From Maritalea mobilis (GTDB lineage Bacteria > Pseudomonadota > Alphaproteobacteria > Rhodobacterales > Rhodobacteraceae), in the NCBI RefSeq assembly GCF_019800885.1, contig NZ_JAHVKE010000003.1, forward strand, positions 1 through 64,000: a stretch of 64,000 bases of DNA, read 5' to 3'. Shown here one piece after another: positions 8,129-16,878 of the stretch (positions are counted from its first letter, which is position 1; every line of letters starts with the position of its first letter). Position numbers and translations under genes: made by a program. Under the pieces are notes generated by a model that was not told the origin of the DNA, did no database searches, and was given only the letters and a program-made list of their open reading frames with translations.

Positions 8129-9121
8129 ATGACCACCACCAATGAAAGCCAAAGCGGCTGGGTGCGGGCAACCGCCATTGCAGCAGCCTTCGCCGTGCCA
8201 GCAGCCTTCGCGGCCCCGGCAATCGCCCAGGAATACCCATCGGCGGACGAAACGCTCGACTGGACCATCGCCTTCGGTCCGGGCGGTGGCAACGACATCA
8301 TGGCCCGCACCATCATCGAGATCCTGAACACATACGATCTCTACCCGGGCGACATCTCGGCCGAGAACCGCGCTGGCGGCTCGGGTGCTGTTGGATGGGG
8401 CTATCTCTATGCGCAGTCGGGCAACCCCTACGGCATTTCGACCACCTCGGGCAGCTTCGTGACCACCCCGCTCCAGGCGGATACGCCGTGGCAGCCCGAA
8501 GACTTCACGCCGGTGGCGTTGCTGGCCACCGATGACCTCGTGCTGGTGGTGAACGGCTCGTCCGAGATCGAAACGGTCGAGGAATTCATCGCCGCGGCGC
8601 AGGAGCGTCCGATGAACATCGGCGGCACCGGCACCGTGAACGTCGACTTCATCGTACCGACGCTCTTCGCGCAGCGCGCCGGGTTCGAGTTCGATTACGT
8701 GTCCTTCAACTCGATGTCCGAACAGACCACCGCGCTCTTGTCGGATGCGCTGGACGCGATGGTCGGCAACCCGGGCGAGATCCTCGGCCTGATCGAGTCG
8801 GGCGAACTGCGTCCGCTGGTCTTCTCGGGCCAGAACACGCCCGCGGCCCTCGAAGGCGTGCCGACCATGGCCGAGCTTGGTTATGACATCGGCGTGTCCA
8901 TGCCGCGCGGCCTGATCCTTGCGCCCGACGCCCCTGCCGAGGCGCAGGAATGGTGGATCAACACCATGCAGCAGGTCGTCGAGACCCCGGAATGGGACGA
9001 GTACATCGCAAGCAACACGCTGACGCCGACGGTGATCTACGGCGAGGATTTCCGTACCTTCCTCGAGAACACCAAGAACGGTTTCGAGGAAGTGCTGCGG
9101 TCGGTCGGCGCCATCGACTGA
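8129..9121 (+). CDS. tctC: TTT-type periplasmic solute-binding protein (TctC/Bug family)
   Basis: This 330-residue protein is the periplasmic binding component of a tripartite tricarboxylate transporter. A signal peptide spans about residues 1-33, with cleavage after AIA. The mature protein has the typical FGPGGGNDIMAR segment near its start, which contacts the carboxylate ligand through water in Bug proteins. GGGAGG precedes the ATG. It is the first and probably most highly expressed gene of tctCBA, and a strong hairpin follows it. The substrate cannot be told from sequence; carboxylates such as citrate or dicarboxylates are typical. Confidence 0.88.
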   Translation: MTTTNESQSGWVRATAIAAAFAVPAAFAAPAIAQEYPSADETLDWTIAFGPGGGNDIMARTIIEILNTYDLYPGDISAENRAGGSGAVGWGYLYAQSGNPYGISTTSGSFVTTPLQADTPWQPEDFTPVALLATDDLVLVVNGSSEIETVEEFIAAAQERPMNIGGTGTVNVDFIVPTLFAQRAGFEFDYVSFNSMSEQTTALLSDALDAMVGNPGEILGLIESGELRPLVFSGQNTPAALEGVPTMAELGYDIGVSMPRGLILAPDAPAEAQEWWINTMQQVVETPEWDEYIASNTLTPTVIYGEDFRTFLENTKNGFEEVLRSVGAID

Positions 9122-9143
9122 GCCAGCGCTCGTCCGAATAGTC

Positions 9144-9174
9144 GGGCTGGCCGGACAGATGGTCCGGCCAGCCC
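9144..9174 (+). terminator. intercistronic hairpin between tctC and tctB
   Basis: A perfect 13-base-pair stem (GGGCTGGCCGGAC and GTCCGGCCAGCCC) encloses the 5-base loop AGATG. There is no U-tract, so it is probably an mRNA-stabilising or partially terminating element. Such hairpins commonly keep binding-protein transcripts in excess of the membrane subunits. Confidence 0.7.
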
Positions 9175-9205
9175 CTTCCATCGCACATCCCGGGGACTGG
9201 TTTCC

Positions 9206-9652
9206 ATGCGTATCGCCTTCCTGCTCGTCGTGCTCGCAGGGGCTGTCTTCTACAGCTACATTGCCTTCGTCGATCTCGATTTCCTGACCCGCCGGGGGCG
9301 GCTGGGGCCCGGGTTCTTCCCGCGGATCGTGGGGGTCGGGATGGTTCTGCTGATGATCTGGGTCACCGTCGATGCGCTGATGAAGCGCGAGGCCGATACC
9401 AGCCCGGCGCAGAAATGGGCGGATGTGGTGACCCTGATGGCGTTGGCCATCGGCTATGCCGTGTTCTTGAGACTGTTCGGCGGGTTCATCGCCACGGTGA
9501 TCTACCTCGGGGTGGCGCTCAGCGTGCTGAATCGTGGCCGCTACGTGCAGAACGCAATTTTGACCGTCGCCATTCCCGGCGGCGTCTACCTGCTCTTCGA
9601 TCGGCTGCTCAACGCGAACATGCCGCCCGCCCTTATCGACCTTCCTTTCTGA
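9206..9652 (+). CDS. tctB: TTT transporter small membrane subunit TctB
   Basis: This 148-residue protein has four predicted membrane segments, the size and topology of TctB subunits. The GRLGPGFFPR motif after the first segment is characteristic. It partners TctA (next gene, 42 bases on) in the inner membrane and receives substrate from TctC. Its gene follows a strong intercistronic hairpin. Confidence 0.87.
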   Translation: MRIAFLLVVLAGAVFYSYIAFVDLDFLTRRGRLGPGFFPRIVGVGMVLLMIWVTVDALMKREADTSPAQKWADVVTLMALAIGYAVFLRLFGGFIATVIYLGVALSVLNRGRYVQNAILTVAIPGGVYLLFDRLLNANMPPALIDLPF

Positions 9653-9694
9653 CGCAACCCCAGACCCCGCCCGCCGGGGACAAAGGACGACCTC

Positions 9695-11218
9695 ATGGAT
9701 ATCTTCGGCGATCTCCTGATGGGCCTTTCGGTCGCCATCACCCCGATCAACATGCTTTACCTGCTCGCCGGTGCGATGGTGGGAATGATCGTGGGTGTGA
9801 TCCCGGGCTTCGGCCCCTCGGCCGGCCTGGCCATCCTGCTGCCCGTGACCTTCGGCATGGATCCGATCTCGGCCATCATGATGCTGGCGGCGATCTACTA
9901 CGGGGCGATGTACGGCGGCACGATCACCTCGATCCTGTTGAATACGCCGGGGGAAAGCGCCACGGTCGCCTCGACCTTCGACGGATTCCCCTTGGCCAAG
10001 AAGGGCCGGGCCGGTCCCGCGCTGGTGATGCAGGCGGTCGCGTCCTTCGTGGGCGGCACCGTGGGCGTGATCCTTATCACCATCCTCGCCCCGATGTTCG
10101 CCCAGGTCTCGCGCAGCTTCGGACCGCCGGAATATTTCCTGCTGGCGATCATGGGAATGCTGACGTTGGTCGTGATGATCGGCAAGGAATGGAAACTTGG
10201 CCTGATCTCGGCGCTGATCGGTTTCGCGCTGGGCACGGTCGGAGTCGACCTTGAGACCGGGCAGGGGCGCTACACCTTCGGCTCGGCGGAACTGATCGGC
10301 GGCATCTATTTCATTCCCATCGCCATCGGTCTGTTCGGCCTCGGCGAATTGTTTTTCGCCTTCTACCAGGGCCTGCACAAGACCGGCTCGGGCGGGATCA
10401 TCCAGTACGAGAACGAAGAGCGGTTCTGGCCCACCGCGCAGGACTGGATCTCGACCCGTATGACCATGGCGCGCCATTCCGTCCTCGGTTTCGTGGTGGG
10501 TGTCATTCCGGGGGCTGGCGCGACGATCGCGTCGCTCATGGCCTATTCGACCGAGCGCTCGATCTCGAAGAACTCCGAGAACTTCGGCAAGGGCGAGATG
10601 GCGGGGCTTGTCGCGCCGGAAACGGCGAACAACGCGGCGTCCTCGGGGGCGATGATCCCGCTGCTGACACTGGGCATCCCCGGCTCGGCCTCGACCGCTG
10701 TTCTGCTGGCGGCCTTCCTGTTGTGGGGGCTGCGCCCCGGCCCGCTTTTCATGGAGCAGAATCCGGAACTTGCCTGGGGCCTGATCGCCTCGATGTATCT
10801 GGGCAACATGGCGCTGCTGGCGATCTCGATCTTCGCGATCCCGCTGTTCGTCCAGCTGATCAAGGTGCCCTACCGGGTGCTCGGACCCACGGTCGTGGTG
10901 ATCTGCACGCTGGGCACGTTCAGCGTCCACGCCTCCTTCGTCGAGACTTACCTGATGTTCGCCGCCGGCATCATCGGCTTCTTCATGCGGCTTTACGGGT
11001 TCTCGCCCGCGGCCCTGGTCCTGGCGCTGGTGCTCGGGCCCTTGGCGGAAGAGGCGTTGCGCCAGACGCTGACCATTTCGCGCGGGTCTTTCATGATCTT
11101 CGTCGAACGCTCCGCCTCGCTCTGGATCATCGCCATCACCATCGCGCTGGTGGTCTTCCTGCCGCTGCTCAATCGCTTCGGCAAATCCGCGGGGCAGGCC
11201 GAAAAGGCCGGAGGCTGA
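9695..11218 (+). CDS. tctA: TTT transporter large membrane subunit TctA
   Basis: This 507-residue protein has about twelve predicted membrane segments and matches TctA over its length. The conserved GVIPGFGPSAGLAILLP and GVIPGAGATIAS loops mark the two halves of the fold. It forms the ion-coupled permease channel. AAGGA lies before the ATG. The downstream dehydrogenase begins six bases after its stop, so substrate uptake and oxidation are probably linked. Confidence 0.9.
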   Translation: MDIFGDLLMGLSVAITPINMLYLLAGAMVGMIVGVIPGFGPSAGLAILLPVTFGMDPISAIMMLAAIYYGAMYGGTITSILLNTPGESATVASTFDGFPLAKKGRAGPALVMQAVASFVGGTVGVILITILAPMFAQVSRSFGPPEYFLLAIMGMLTLVVMIGKEWKLGLISALIGFALGTVGVDLETGQGRYTFGSAELIGGIYFIPIAIGLFGLGELFFAFYQGLHKTGSGGIIQYENEERFWPTAQDWISTRMTMARHSVLGFVVGVIPGAGATIASLMAYSTERSISKNSENFGKGEMAGLVAPETANNAASSGAMIPLLTLGIPGSASTAVLLAAFLLWGLRPGPLFMEQNPELAWGLIASMYLGNMALLAISIFAIPLFVQLIKVPYRVLGPTVVVICTLGTFSVHASFVETYLMFAAGIIGFFMRLYGFSPAALVLALVLGPLAEEALRQTLTISRGSFMIFVERSASLWIIAITIALVVFLPLLNRFGKSAGQAEKAGG

Positions 11219-11223
11219 CGCGG

Positions 11224-12243
11224 GTGACGATAAGCGAAACAGAGGCGCGGGCTTTGGCGGCCCGCGCCTTTTGCATTGCGGGCGTTGACCCGGAGGCCGC
11301 CGAGGCCGCCGCCGAGGCGCTGGTGCTGGCCGAGATGATGGGGATCGCCACACACGGCCTGTCGCGCGTCGCTGTCTATCGTGACCGTATCGCAGCGGGC
11401 GGCATCGACCCGAAAGCGCGCCCCGTGGTGACTGCACCGGGGCCAGCGCTGCGCCATGTCGACGGCCGGAACGGACTGGGCCCCGCGGTCGCCGGCGCAG
11501 CACTCGACGCCGCGATGGAGGCTGCGCGCGACACGGGCCTCGGCGCGGCCTTCGTGCGCGGGGGAAATCATCTTGGCGCGCTGGCGCCCTATCTCTGGCG
11601 CGCCACCGAGGCGGGCTTTGCCGCGCTCATCACGACCAACACGGCCCCCATGATCGCGCCGCCCGGTGGACGAGAGGCCAGGATCGGCAACAACCCCTTG
11701 GGCATCGGCGTTCCCAATCCGGGCGGGGTGCCGGTTCTTCTCGACATCGCCTTGTCCGTTGCGGCCCGGTCCAAGGTGCGTGCGGCGGCGCGGGACGGGC
11801 GGGCGATCCCCGAAACCTGGGCGACGGATATCTCGGGGCATCCAACGACCGACCCCGTGGCGGCGATGGACGGCTTGATGCAGGCCACCGGCGGGGCGAA
11901 GGGCGCGAACCTCGCGCTCTGCCTCGATCTTTTGTCAGCCGGGCTATCGGGGGCAACGATGCTGCGGGCGGTCACGAACAGCGCGCGGGAACCGGGCAGG
12001 GCGCAGGACCTTGGCCAATTGGTCCTCGTGATCGATGCTGCGCGGCTTATGCCGCCCGAGGCGCTGTCGGCGCGCATGGCCCGTGCGTCAGAAGATCTCA
12101 CCAACTCCGCCCCGGTCGATCCCGCTCGGCCCGTTCGTTTGCCCGGCGCTCGGGCCGTCCAATCTCTGAAAACAGCACGGGAGAGGGGCCTGAGCCTCTC
12201 TCCCGAGGTGTTGTCCGGTTTGCGCGCGATGGCCGAGGGTTAA
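11224..12243 (+). CDS. malate/L-lactate dehydrogenase-like (Ldh2 family) oxidoreductase
   Basis: This 339-residue protein belongs to the Ldh2/MDG2 family of NAD(P)-dependent 2-hydroxyacid dehydrogenases, which are unrelated to classical MDH/LDH. The catalytic-site HGLSRV block is near residue 40 and the NNPLGIGVP segment near 155. It uses a GTG start, six bases after tctA and within reach of a GGAGG at the end of tctA, consistent with translational coupling. A 2-hydroxyacid or ureidoglycolate-like substrate is typical; here it probably oxidises the TTT substrate or a derivative. Its TAA overlaps the stop of the convergent aminotransferase gene. Confidence 0.82.
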   Translation: MTISETEARALAARAFCIAGVDPEAAEAAAEALVLAEMMGIATHGLSRVAVYRDRIAAGGIDPKARPVVTAPGPALRHVDGRNGLGPAVAGAALDAAMEAARDTGLGAAFVRGGNHLGALAPYLWRATEAGFAALITTNTAPMIAPPGGREARIGNNPLGIGVPNPGGVPVLLDIALSVAARSKVRAAARDGRAIPETWATDISGHPTTDPVAAMDGLMQATGGAKGANLALCLDLLSAGLSGATMLRAVTNSAREPGRAQDLGQLVLVIDAARLMPPEALSARMARASEDLTNSAPVDPARPVRLPGARAVQSLKTARERGLSLSPEVLSGLRAMAEG

Positions 12244-13499
12244 GCGGTCTCTTCCACGATCTCGCGCATCGCTTGCAGGAACTGCGCCACCTCGGCCTCG
12301 GTGTTGTAGTGGCACATCGACACGCGGATCGCACCGGGCAGGCCAAGCGGGTCGAGGATGTTGCCCGAGTAATGGTCGGCCTTGCGCGTGTGGGTGCGGA
12401 TGCCGCGCTCGCGCAGCTTGGTCACCACGTCGGGCGCATCCATGCCCTTGACCGAGATCGAGACCAGCCCCTCCCGGCGCGGGTTGTCCACGCCGCCGAT
12501 GATCGTAACCTCGGGCATGTCGGCCAACCCCTTGAGGTTGCCGGTGCCGTGGATCATCGCGTCGGTCAGAGCGGCCTCATGCGCGTGGATCGCGGCCCCG
12601 GCGGCAACGATGCGGTCGCGCCGGTCGGTCGCGTCCGACACCTGCCCGCCCAGCCAGTCGAAGTAATCGACCACGTCCGAGAAGGTCACGTAGGCGCCGG
12701 TGTCCCGCGTGCCCAGTTCCCAGGGCTCGCCCGGCGCGTTCAGCAGGTGGTCATGGGGCAGGGCCGACAGACGGTCCGAGGCCCAGGCCACGCCATAGCC
12801 GTGGCGCGAAAAGACCTTGTAGGGCGACACGACATAGCCATCGATACCGTAGCTGGCGATGTCCAGCCGGCCATGGGCCGCGTGCTGGATGCCATCGACG
12901 ATGATGAAGGCCTCGGGCGCGACCGCGCGGATCGCCTTGGCGATGGCGGCCACGTCCATACCCATCCCCGTCACCGGCGAGGTGTGCAGGATGGTCGCCA
13001 CCTGCGTATCCGGTGTCACGGCGGCCGCGTAGGCTTCGGCGGACACCGCGCCCGTGTCGTCGTCATGGGCGATCAGGACATGCGTCTTGCCAGCGGCCTC
13101 GGCCCATTTGGCGCAGGCGCTGCGGGTCGCGGGGTGTTCCACGGTCGAGCCCAGCACGATGCCGTCGGGCGTTCCCATCACCGCCGTGCGGATCAGGCGG
13201 AACAACAGTTCCGTGCCGCTTTCGCCGACGAAGAACTGTCCTTCGGGCGCGTTGAACAGTACCCGCATGTCGTCCTTGGCCTTGTTGATCATGGCGACAA
13301 GCGCATGCGCTGCCGGGTTGTCACGGCCCTGGTTGTCGGGGATCGCGGCCATTTTGGCCGAGGTTTCGACCACGGAATTCAGCGTCAGCGCACCGCCCGC
13401 GTTCTCGAAGAACACGCGTTTGCCCTCGAAAGGGCACTCCTCGACCAGGGCGAAGCGGTCCCGCACCGCTGTCATCAACTCGGGGGAAAAGAAGGTCAT
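12240..13499 (-). CDS. class V aminotransferase / cysteine-desulfurase-like PLP enzyme
   Basis: This 419-residue fold-type I PLP enzyme is of the class V group. PLP-binding Asp is in IIVDGIQH and the Schiff-base lysine is Lys228 in SPYKVF. HTSPVTG is the phosphate-contacting loop. It could be an aminotransferase, a cysteine-desulfurase homologue or an epimerase-like enzyme; the sequence does not decide. It is the last gene of a minus-strand run with a thioesterase, an enoyl-CoA hydratase and a CaiB transferase, suggesting work on an amino or CoA-linked acid. Confidence 0.78.
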   Translation of the reverse strand: MTFFSPELMTAVRDRFALVEECPFEGKRVFFENAGGALTLNSVVETSAKMAAIPDNQGRDNPAAHALVAMINKAKDDMRVLFNAPEGQFFVGESGTELLFRLIRTAVMGTPDGIVLGSTVEHPATRSACAKWAEAAGKTHVLIAHDDDTGAVSAEAYAAAVTPDTQVATILHTSPVTGMGMDVAAIAKAIRAVAPEAFIIVDGIQHAAHGRLDIASYGIDGYVVSPYKVFSRHGYGVAWASDRLSALPHDHLLNAPGEPWELGTRDTGAYVTFSDVVDYFDWLGGQVSDATDRRDRIVAAGAAIHAHEAALTDAMIHGTGNLKGLADMPEVTIIGGVDNPRREGLVSISVKGMDAPDVVTKLRERGIRTHTRKADHYSGNILDPLGLPGAIRVSMCHYNTEAEVAQFLQAMREIVEETA

Positions 13500-13517
13500 T
13501 GTCTGTCTCGTGCCTCT

Positions 13518-13988
13518 TCAGGACTGCGGCATCTTCCACGTCGCCGTGGCAAGGGCCGCCAATTTGCCATCCGGTCCCGTCAACCGGCTTTCCATGAACG
13601 ACATCGTGCGGCCGCGGCGCGTGAACCGCCCCTCGACCGTCATGGTGCCCTCTGTGACGGGGCGCATGAACTGCACCTTCATCTCGATCGTCGCGCCGGG
13701 ACCCGCCACCTTGTTGACCAGATGTCCCATGGAAATGTCCATGGCCGACGCCATCGCCCCGCCATGCAGCGACCCTTGCGGGTTCTTCACCATGTCCGTC
13801 ACCTCGAAGGTCAGGCGGCAGCAGTCCTTTTCGGCATCCGGTGCATCGTGAGGCAGGTAATCGAAGCTCAGACCCAGAAACCGGGCGAAGAAGAAGGTTT
13901 CGAAATCCTGCGCGTGACCGGCCAGCGCCGCATCGACATGGGCGCGGGCGGCGGCTTCGTCTATGCGACGGGGGCTGTCACCGGCCAT
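13518..13988 (-). CDS. PaaI-type acyl-CoA thioesterase (hotdog fold)
   Basis: This 156-residue hotdog-fold protein contains the PaaI/YbgC-like segment NPQGSLHGGAMASAMD, which holds the active-site HGG. Such enzymes hydrolyse acyl- or aryl-CoA thioesters. Its ATG overlaps the stop of the upstream enoyl-CoA hydratase gene by one base (TGATG), so translation is coupled. The residue before the HGG loop is Leu in SLHGG. It probably recycles CoA in the surrounding pathway. Confidence 0.82.
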   Translation of the reverse strand: MAGDSPRRIDEAAARAHVDAALAGHAQDFETFFFARFLGLSFDYLPHDAPDAEKDCCRLTFEVTDMVKNPQGSLHGGAMASAMDISMGHLVNKVAGPGATIEMKVQFMRPVTEGTMTVEGRFTRRGRTMSFMESRLTGPDGKLAALATATWKMPQS

Positions 13989-14773
13989 CAGGCGCCCACG
14001 AAATTCGGTTTGCGTTTCTCGAGGAAGGCGCGCCGCCCCTCGATGTAATCCTTGCTGTCGAAGCAGGCCTTCACCCGCGCCGCGCATTCGTCGAGGTCGC
14101 GCTGACTTTCGGGGGCCACCACCTGGCTGACAATGTATTTCACCGACTCGACCGTCATCGGGGCGTTGCCCGCGATCATCTCGGCCGTTTCCTGCGCCGT
14201 CTGCCCGACCTGGTCGTCGGGCACGACGCGATTGACCAACCCCATCACCTTCGCCTCGTCGGACGTGAAACGCCGCGCGGTAAAGAAGATTTCCTTGGCG
14301 AAGGAGGGGCCGACCACGTTGACCAGCCGGTTGATGCCTTCGAACCCGTAGCCGAGCCCCAGCTTGGCCGCGGGCACGGCGAATTGAGAGCTTTCGCCAC
14401 AGATCCGCAGGTCGCAACATAGCGACAGGGCCACGCCGCCGCCGATGCAATAGCCGTCGATCTGGGCGATGGTGGGCTTGGGAAAGGCCTCGACCATGTC
14501 ATAGACGCGCTTGGTGGTGGCGTTGTAATGGGCCACGGCCTCGGCGCTGGCGCGCTCGGTCTCGAATTTCGAGATGTCTGCACCCGAGACAAAGGCCTTT
14601 CCGCCTGCGCCTGACAGGATCAGGATGCGCACGGACGGGTCGGCGGCGAAGCGCGTCATCGCCTCTTCCACGGCTTCCCACATCTCAAGCGAGACGGCGT
14701 TCCGCTTTTCGGGCTGGTTGAAGATGATCCGGGCGATTTCGCCCGACTGCTCGGTCAGGATCTTGTCGGTCAT
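13988..14773 (-). CDS. enoyl-CoA hydratase/isomerase family protein
   Basis: This 261-residue crotonase-fold protein has the oxyanion-hole segments KAFVSGADISKFE and IDGYCIGGGVALSL, the second giving the conserved GGG. The usual first catalytic Glu region reads FAVPAAKLGLGYG rather than a clear Glu, so hydration chemistry is uncertain. It could act as an isomerase, decarboxylase or hydrolase instead. It lies between a CaiB-type CoA-transferase (27 bases away) and a thioesterase. Confidence 0.82.
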   Translation of the reverse strand: MTDKILTEQSGEIARIIFNQPEKRNAVSLEMWEAVEEAMTRFAADPSVRILILSGAGGKAFVSGADISKFETERASAEAVAHYNATTKRVYDMVEAFPKPTIAQIDGYCIGGGVALSLCCDLRICGESSQFAVPAAKLGLGYGFEGINRLVNVVGPSFAKEIFFTARRFTSDEAKVMGLVNRVVPDDQVGQTAQETAEMIAGNAPMTVESVKYIVSQVVAPESQRDLDECAARVKACFDSKDYIEGRRAFLEKRKPNFVGA

Positions 14774-14800
14774 GGCTGGTCCGTCTTTCTGTCGGATGGG

Positions 14801-16024
14801 TCAGGTGGCGCCCGCGGCTTTCATCTCTGCGATTTCGGCTTCGGAATAGCCGATCTCGGACAGGATATCGGCACTGTGCTGTCCGGCCATCGGCGGCGGC
14901 GCGGCGATCTGGCTGGGCGTTCGGCTCATGATGATGGGCTGGCCCACAAGCTCGGTGTCGCCGCGTTCCTGGCTGGTCACGGGCTGGGCAAGGCCGAGGT
15001 GGCGCACCTGCGGCGTCTCGAAAACCTGCGAGATGTCGTTGATTTCGCCCGCCGGCACACCCGCGTCGATCAGCATATCGATCCAATGCGCGGTGGGCTG
15101 GGTGGCCGTGATCTCGGCAATCTCGGCGTTGAGCGCCTCGCGGTTTTTCGAACGGTCGGGCGCGGTCTTGTACCGGCAATCTTCGATCCAGTCTTCACGC
15201 CCGAGGGCCTTGGCGAAGCGTTGCCAGATGACTTCGCCCGCGACGGCTATATTCATGAACCCGTCCGAGGTGGGAAACACGCCGGTCGGGATCGTGGTCG
15301 GGTGGTTGTTGCCGGCTTGTCCGGCCACTTCGCCGTTCATGAGCCAGCGCGCGGCCTGGAAATCCAGCATGAAGACCTGTGCCTGCAACAGAGAGGTCTG
15401 GATCCACTGGCCCTTGCCGGATTTCTGCCGCTCAAACAGCGCGATCAGGATGCCCTGCGCCGCGAAAAGGCCTGCGCAGAGATCCGCAATCGGGATGCCC
15501 ACGCGCATCGGTCCCCGACCGGGCTCGCCCGTGATGGACATGAGCCCGCCCATGCCCTGCGCGATCTGGTCGAAGCCGGGGCGGTCAGCCAAGGGGCCAT
15601 CCTGCCCGAAGCCCGAGATCGAGGCATAGATCAGCCCGGGGTTGGTCTGCGAGAGCGTGTCGTAGTCGATGCCGAGGCGTTTCTTCACGCCGGGCCGGAA
15701 ATTCTCGACAATGATATCGGCGCTGTCGGCCAACCGCTTGAACGCCTCGAGGCCCTTCTCGGTCTTCAGGTCGAGGGTCAGGCTGCGTTTGTTGCGGTGC
15801 AGGTTCTGGAAATCCGGCCCCGAGCGTGGTCCGCCGAACTGTGCGGTGTCGACGGGCGCCTCGATCTTGATCACGTCGGCACCCCAGTCCGCCAATTGGC
15901 GCACGCAGGTCGGTCCCGAGCGCACGCGCGTCAGGTCGAGAACGCGCAGGCCTTGCAGCGCGGTGCTGGCCACGGGTGCGGCATCATGCGCGGCGGCCGA
16001 GGTCTGATTTGCGGGCTGGGCCAT
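14801..16024 (-). CDS. CaiB/BaiF (class III) CoA-transferase
   Basis: This 407-residue class III CoA-transferase moves CoA between carboxylic acids. The catalytic aspartate is Asp181 in PIADLCAG, and IVENFRPGV plus GLIYASISGFGQDGP are family signatures. A GGGGGAGGAAC ribosome site precedes the start. It is first in a minus-strand operon with the hydratase, thioesterase and aminotransferase genes and is divergent from a GntR regulator that also precedes an acyl-CoA ligase gene. The substrate is unknown; malonate- or itaconate-like acids are possible. Confidence 0.88.
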   Translation of the reverse strand: MAQPANQTSAAAHDAAPVASTALQGLRVLDLTRVRSGPTCVRQLADWGADVIKIEAPVDTAQFGGPRSGPDFQNLHRNKRSLTLDLKTEKGLEAFKRLADSADIIVENFRPGVKKRLGIDYDTLSQTNPGLIYASISGFGQDGPLADRPGFDQIAQGMGGLMSITGEPGRGPMRVGIPIADLCAGLFAAQGILIALFERQKSGKGQWIQTSLLQAQVFMLDFQAARWLMNGEVAGQAGNNHPTTIPTGVFPTSDGFMNIAVAGEVIWQRFAKALGREDWIEDCRYKTAPDRSKNREALNAEIAEITATQPTAHWIDMLIDAGVPAGEINDISQVFETPQVRHLGLAQPVTSQERGDTELVGQPIIMSRTPSQIAAPPPMAGQHSADILSEIGYSEAEIAEMKAAGAT

Positions 16025-16097
16025 GTTCCTCCCCCATGGTCGATCGGTTGCGTACTGGTGTATGGTAATCGTCGGCAGATGACAATAAAAATGTTAA

Positions 16098-16107
16098 TTG
16101 TTGACAA
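16098..16107. promoter_or_regulatory. GntR-type operator TTGTTGACAA
   Basis: The divergent promoter between the CaiB and GntR genes contains TTGTTGACAA, matching the TTGT-NN-ACAA pattern of FadR/FCD regulators; the MatR site of rhizobial malonate operons is of this form. It overlaps a TTGACA -35-like hexamer, which would fit repression. ACAAT and ATTGT further extend the partial symmetry to the left. Confidence 0.5.
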
Positions 16108-16137
16108 AATGCCGTTGGCCACAGCAAGACAAGGGCG

Positions 16138-16836
16138 ATGGAGATGAACATGAAACCGATCGGGGCGCGGCGGGCGACGCTGGCCACCGAAGTGCGGGCG
16201 GAAATCGAGCGCATGATCGTCGATGGCGAACTGGCCGCCGGGGAGAAGATGAACGAATTGGCGCTGTCGAACGCGATGGGGGTCAGCCGCGGCACGGTCC
16301 GCGAGGCGATCCGCTCGCTTGCCGATAGTGGCCTGATCGACCTGATCGCAAACCGCGGCGCCTTCGTGCACGAGACCACGCTGGCCGAGGTGCGCAACCT
16401 CTACGATCTGCGCGGCGCGGTGTTCGCGATGGCCTGCGCGGCGGCGGCGCGGCGGGTGAACGAAGGCCTCGAGCCCGACTTGCCGGGCGCGCTTCAGGCC
16501 AATATCGAGCAGATGAAAGCGGCCATCGCGGAGGAGGATGTGCCGCGCTATTACGAACTGAACATCGAGTTTCACGACTTGCTTCTGGCCGGCGCGCAAA
16601 ACCCCAAGGCGAAACTCATTTACGATAATCTCGTCAAGGAAATGCACCTGTTCCGCCGCAAGGGCCTGTCTCTGCCCACGAACATGGAAAAGTCGCTGGC
16701 CGAACACCTCGACATCGCTGCCGCTGTCGATAACGGCAAGCCCGAGGCCGCGCGCCGGGCTGCCATCGTGCATATCACCGAAGGCTTCTCGCGCTACATG
16801 AAGCTCCCGGAACAAGAGGCCGAGACGGGCGCCTGA
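16138..16836 (+). CDS. GntR-family (FCD domain) regulator, MatR-like position
   Basis: This 232-residue regulator has a GntR winged helix (MIVDGELAAGEKMNELALSNAMGVSRG) and an FCD effector domain with NIEFHDLL. ATGs at 16138, 16144 and 16150 are all in frame, and the third has GGAG six bases upstream, so the exact start is open. It sits between a CaiB CoA-transferase operon and a MatB-type ligase. That arrangement resembles rhizobial matR-matB and suggests control by a dicarboxylate such as malonate or methylmalonate. Confidence 0.83.
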   Translation: MEMNMKPIGARRATLATEVRAEIERMIVDGELAAGEKMNELALSNAMGVSRGTVREAIRSLADSGLIDLIANRGAFVHETTLAEVRNLYDLRGAVFAMACAAAARRVNEGLEPDLPGALQANIEQMKAAIAEEDVPRYYELNIEFHDLLLAGAQNPKAKLIYDNLVKEMHLFRRKGLSLPTNMEKSLAEHLDIAAAVDNGKPEAARRAAIVHITEGFSRYMKLPEQEAETGA

Positions 16837-16878
16837 TCCCGGCCCGCGCCGACCACTCTGCTTGCAGGAAGAGGACCC

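Noticed and set aside
7331-11503. A 1390-codon open frame on the minus strand across the tct operon
   Set aside because: It is opposite well-supported tctC, tctB and tctA genes. Its Arg/His/Gly/Asp-rich product has no recognisable domain, as expected from a GC-rich shadow frame.
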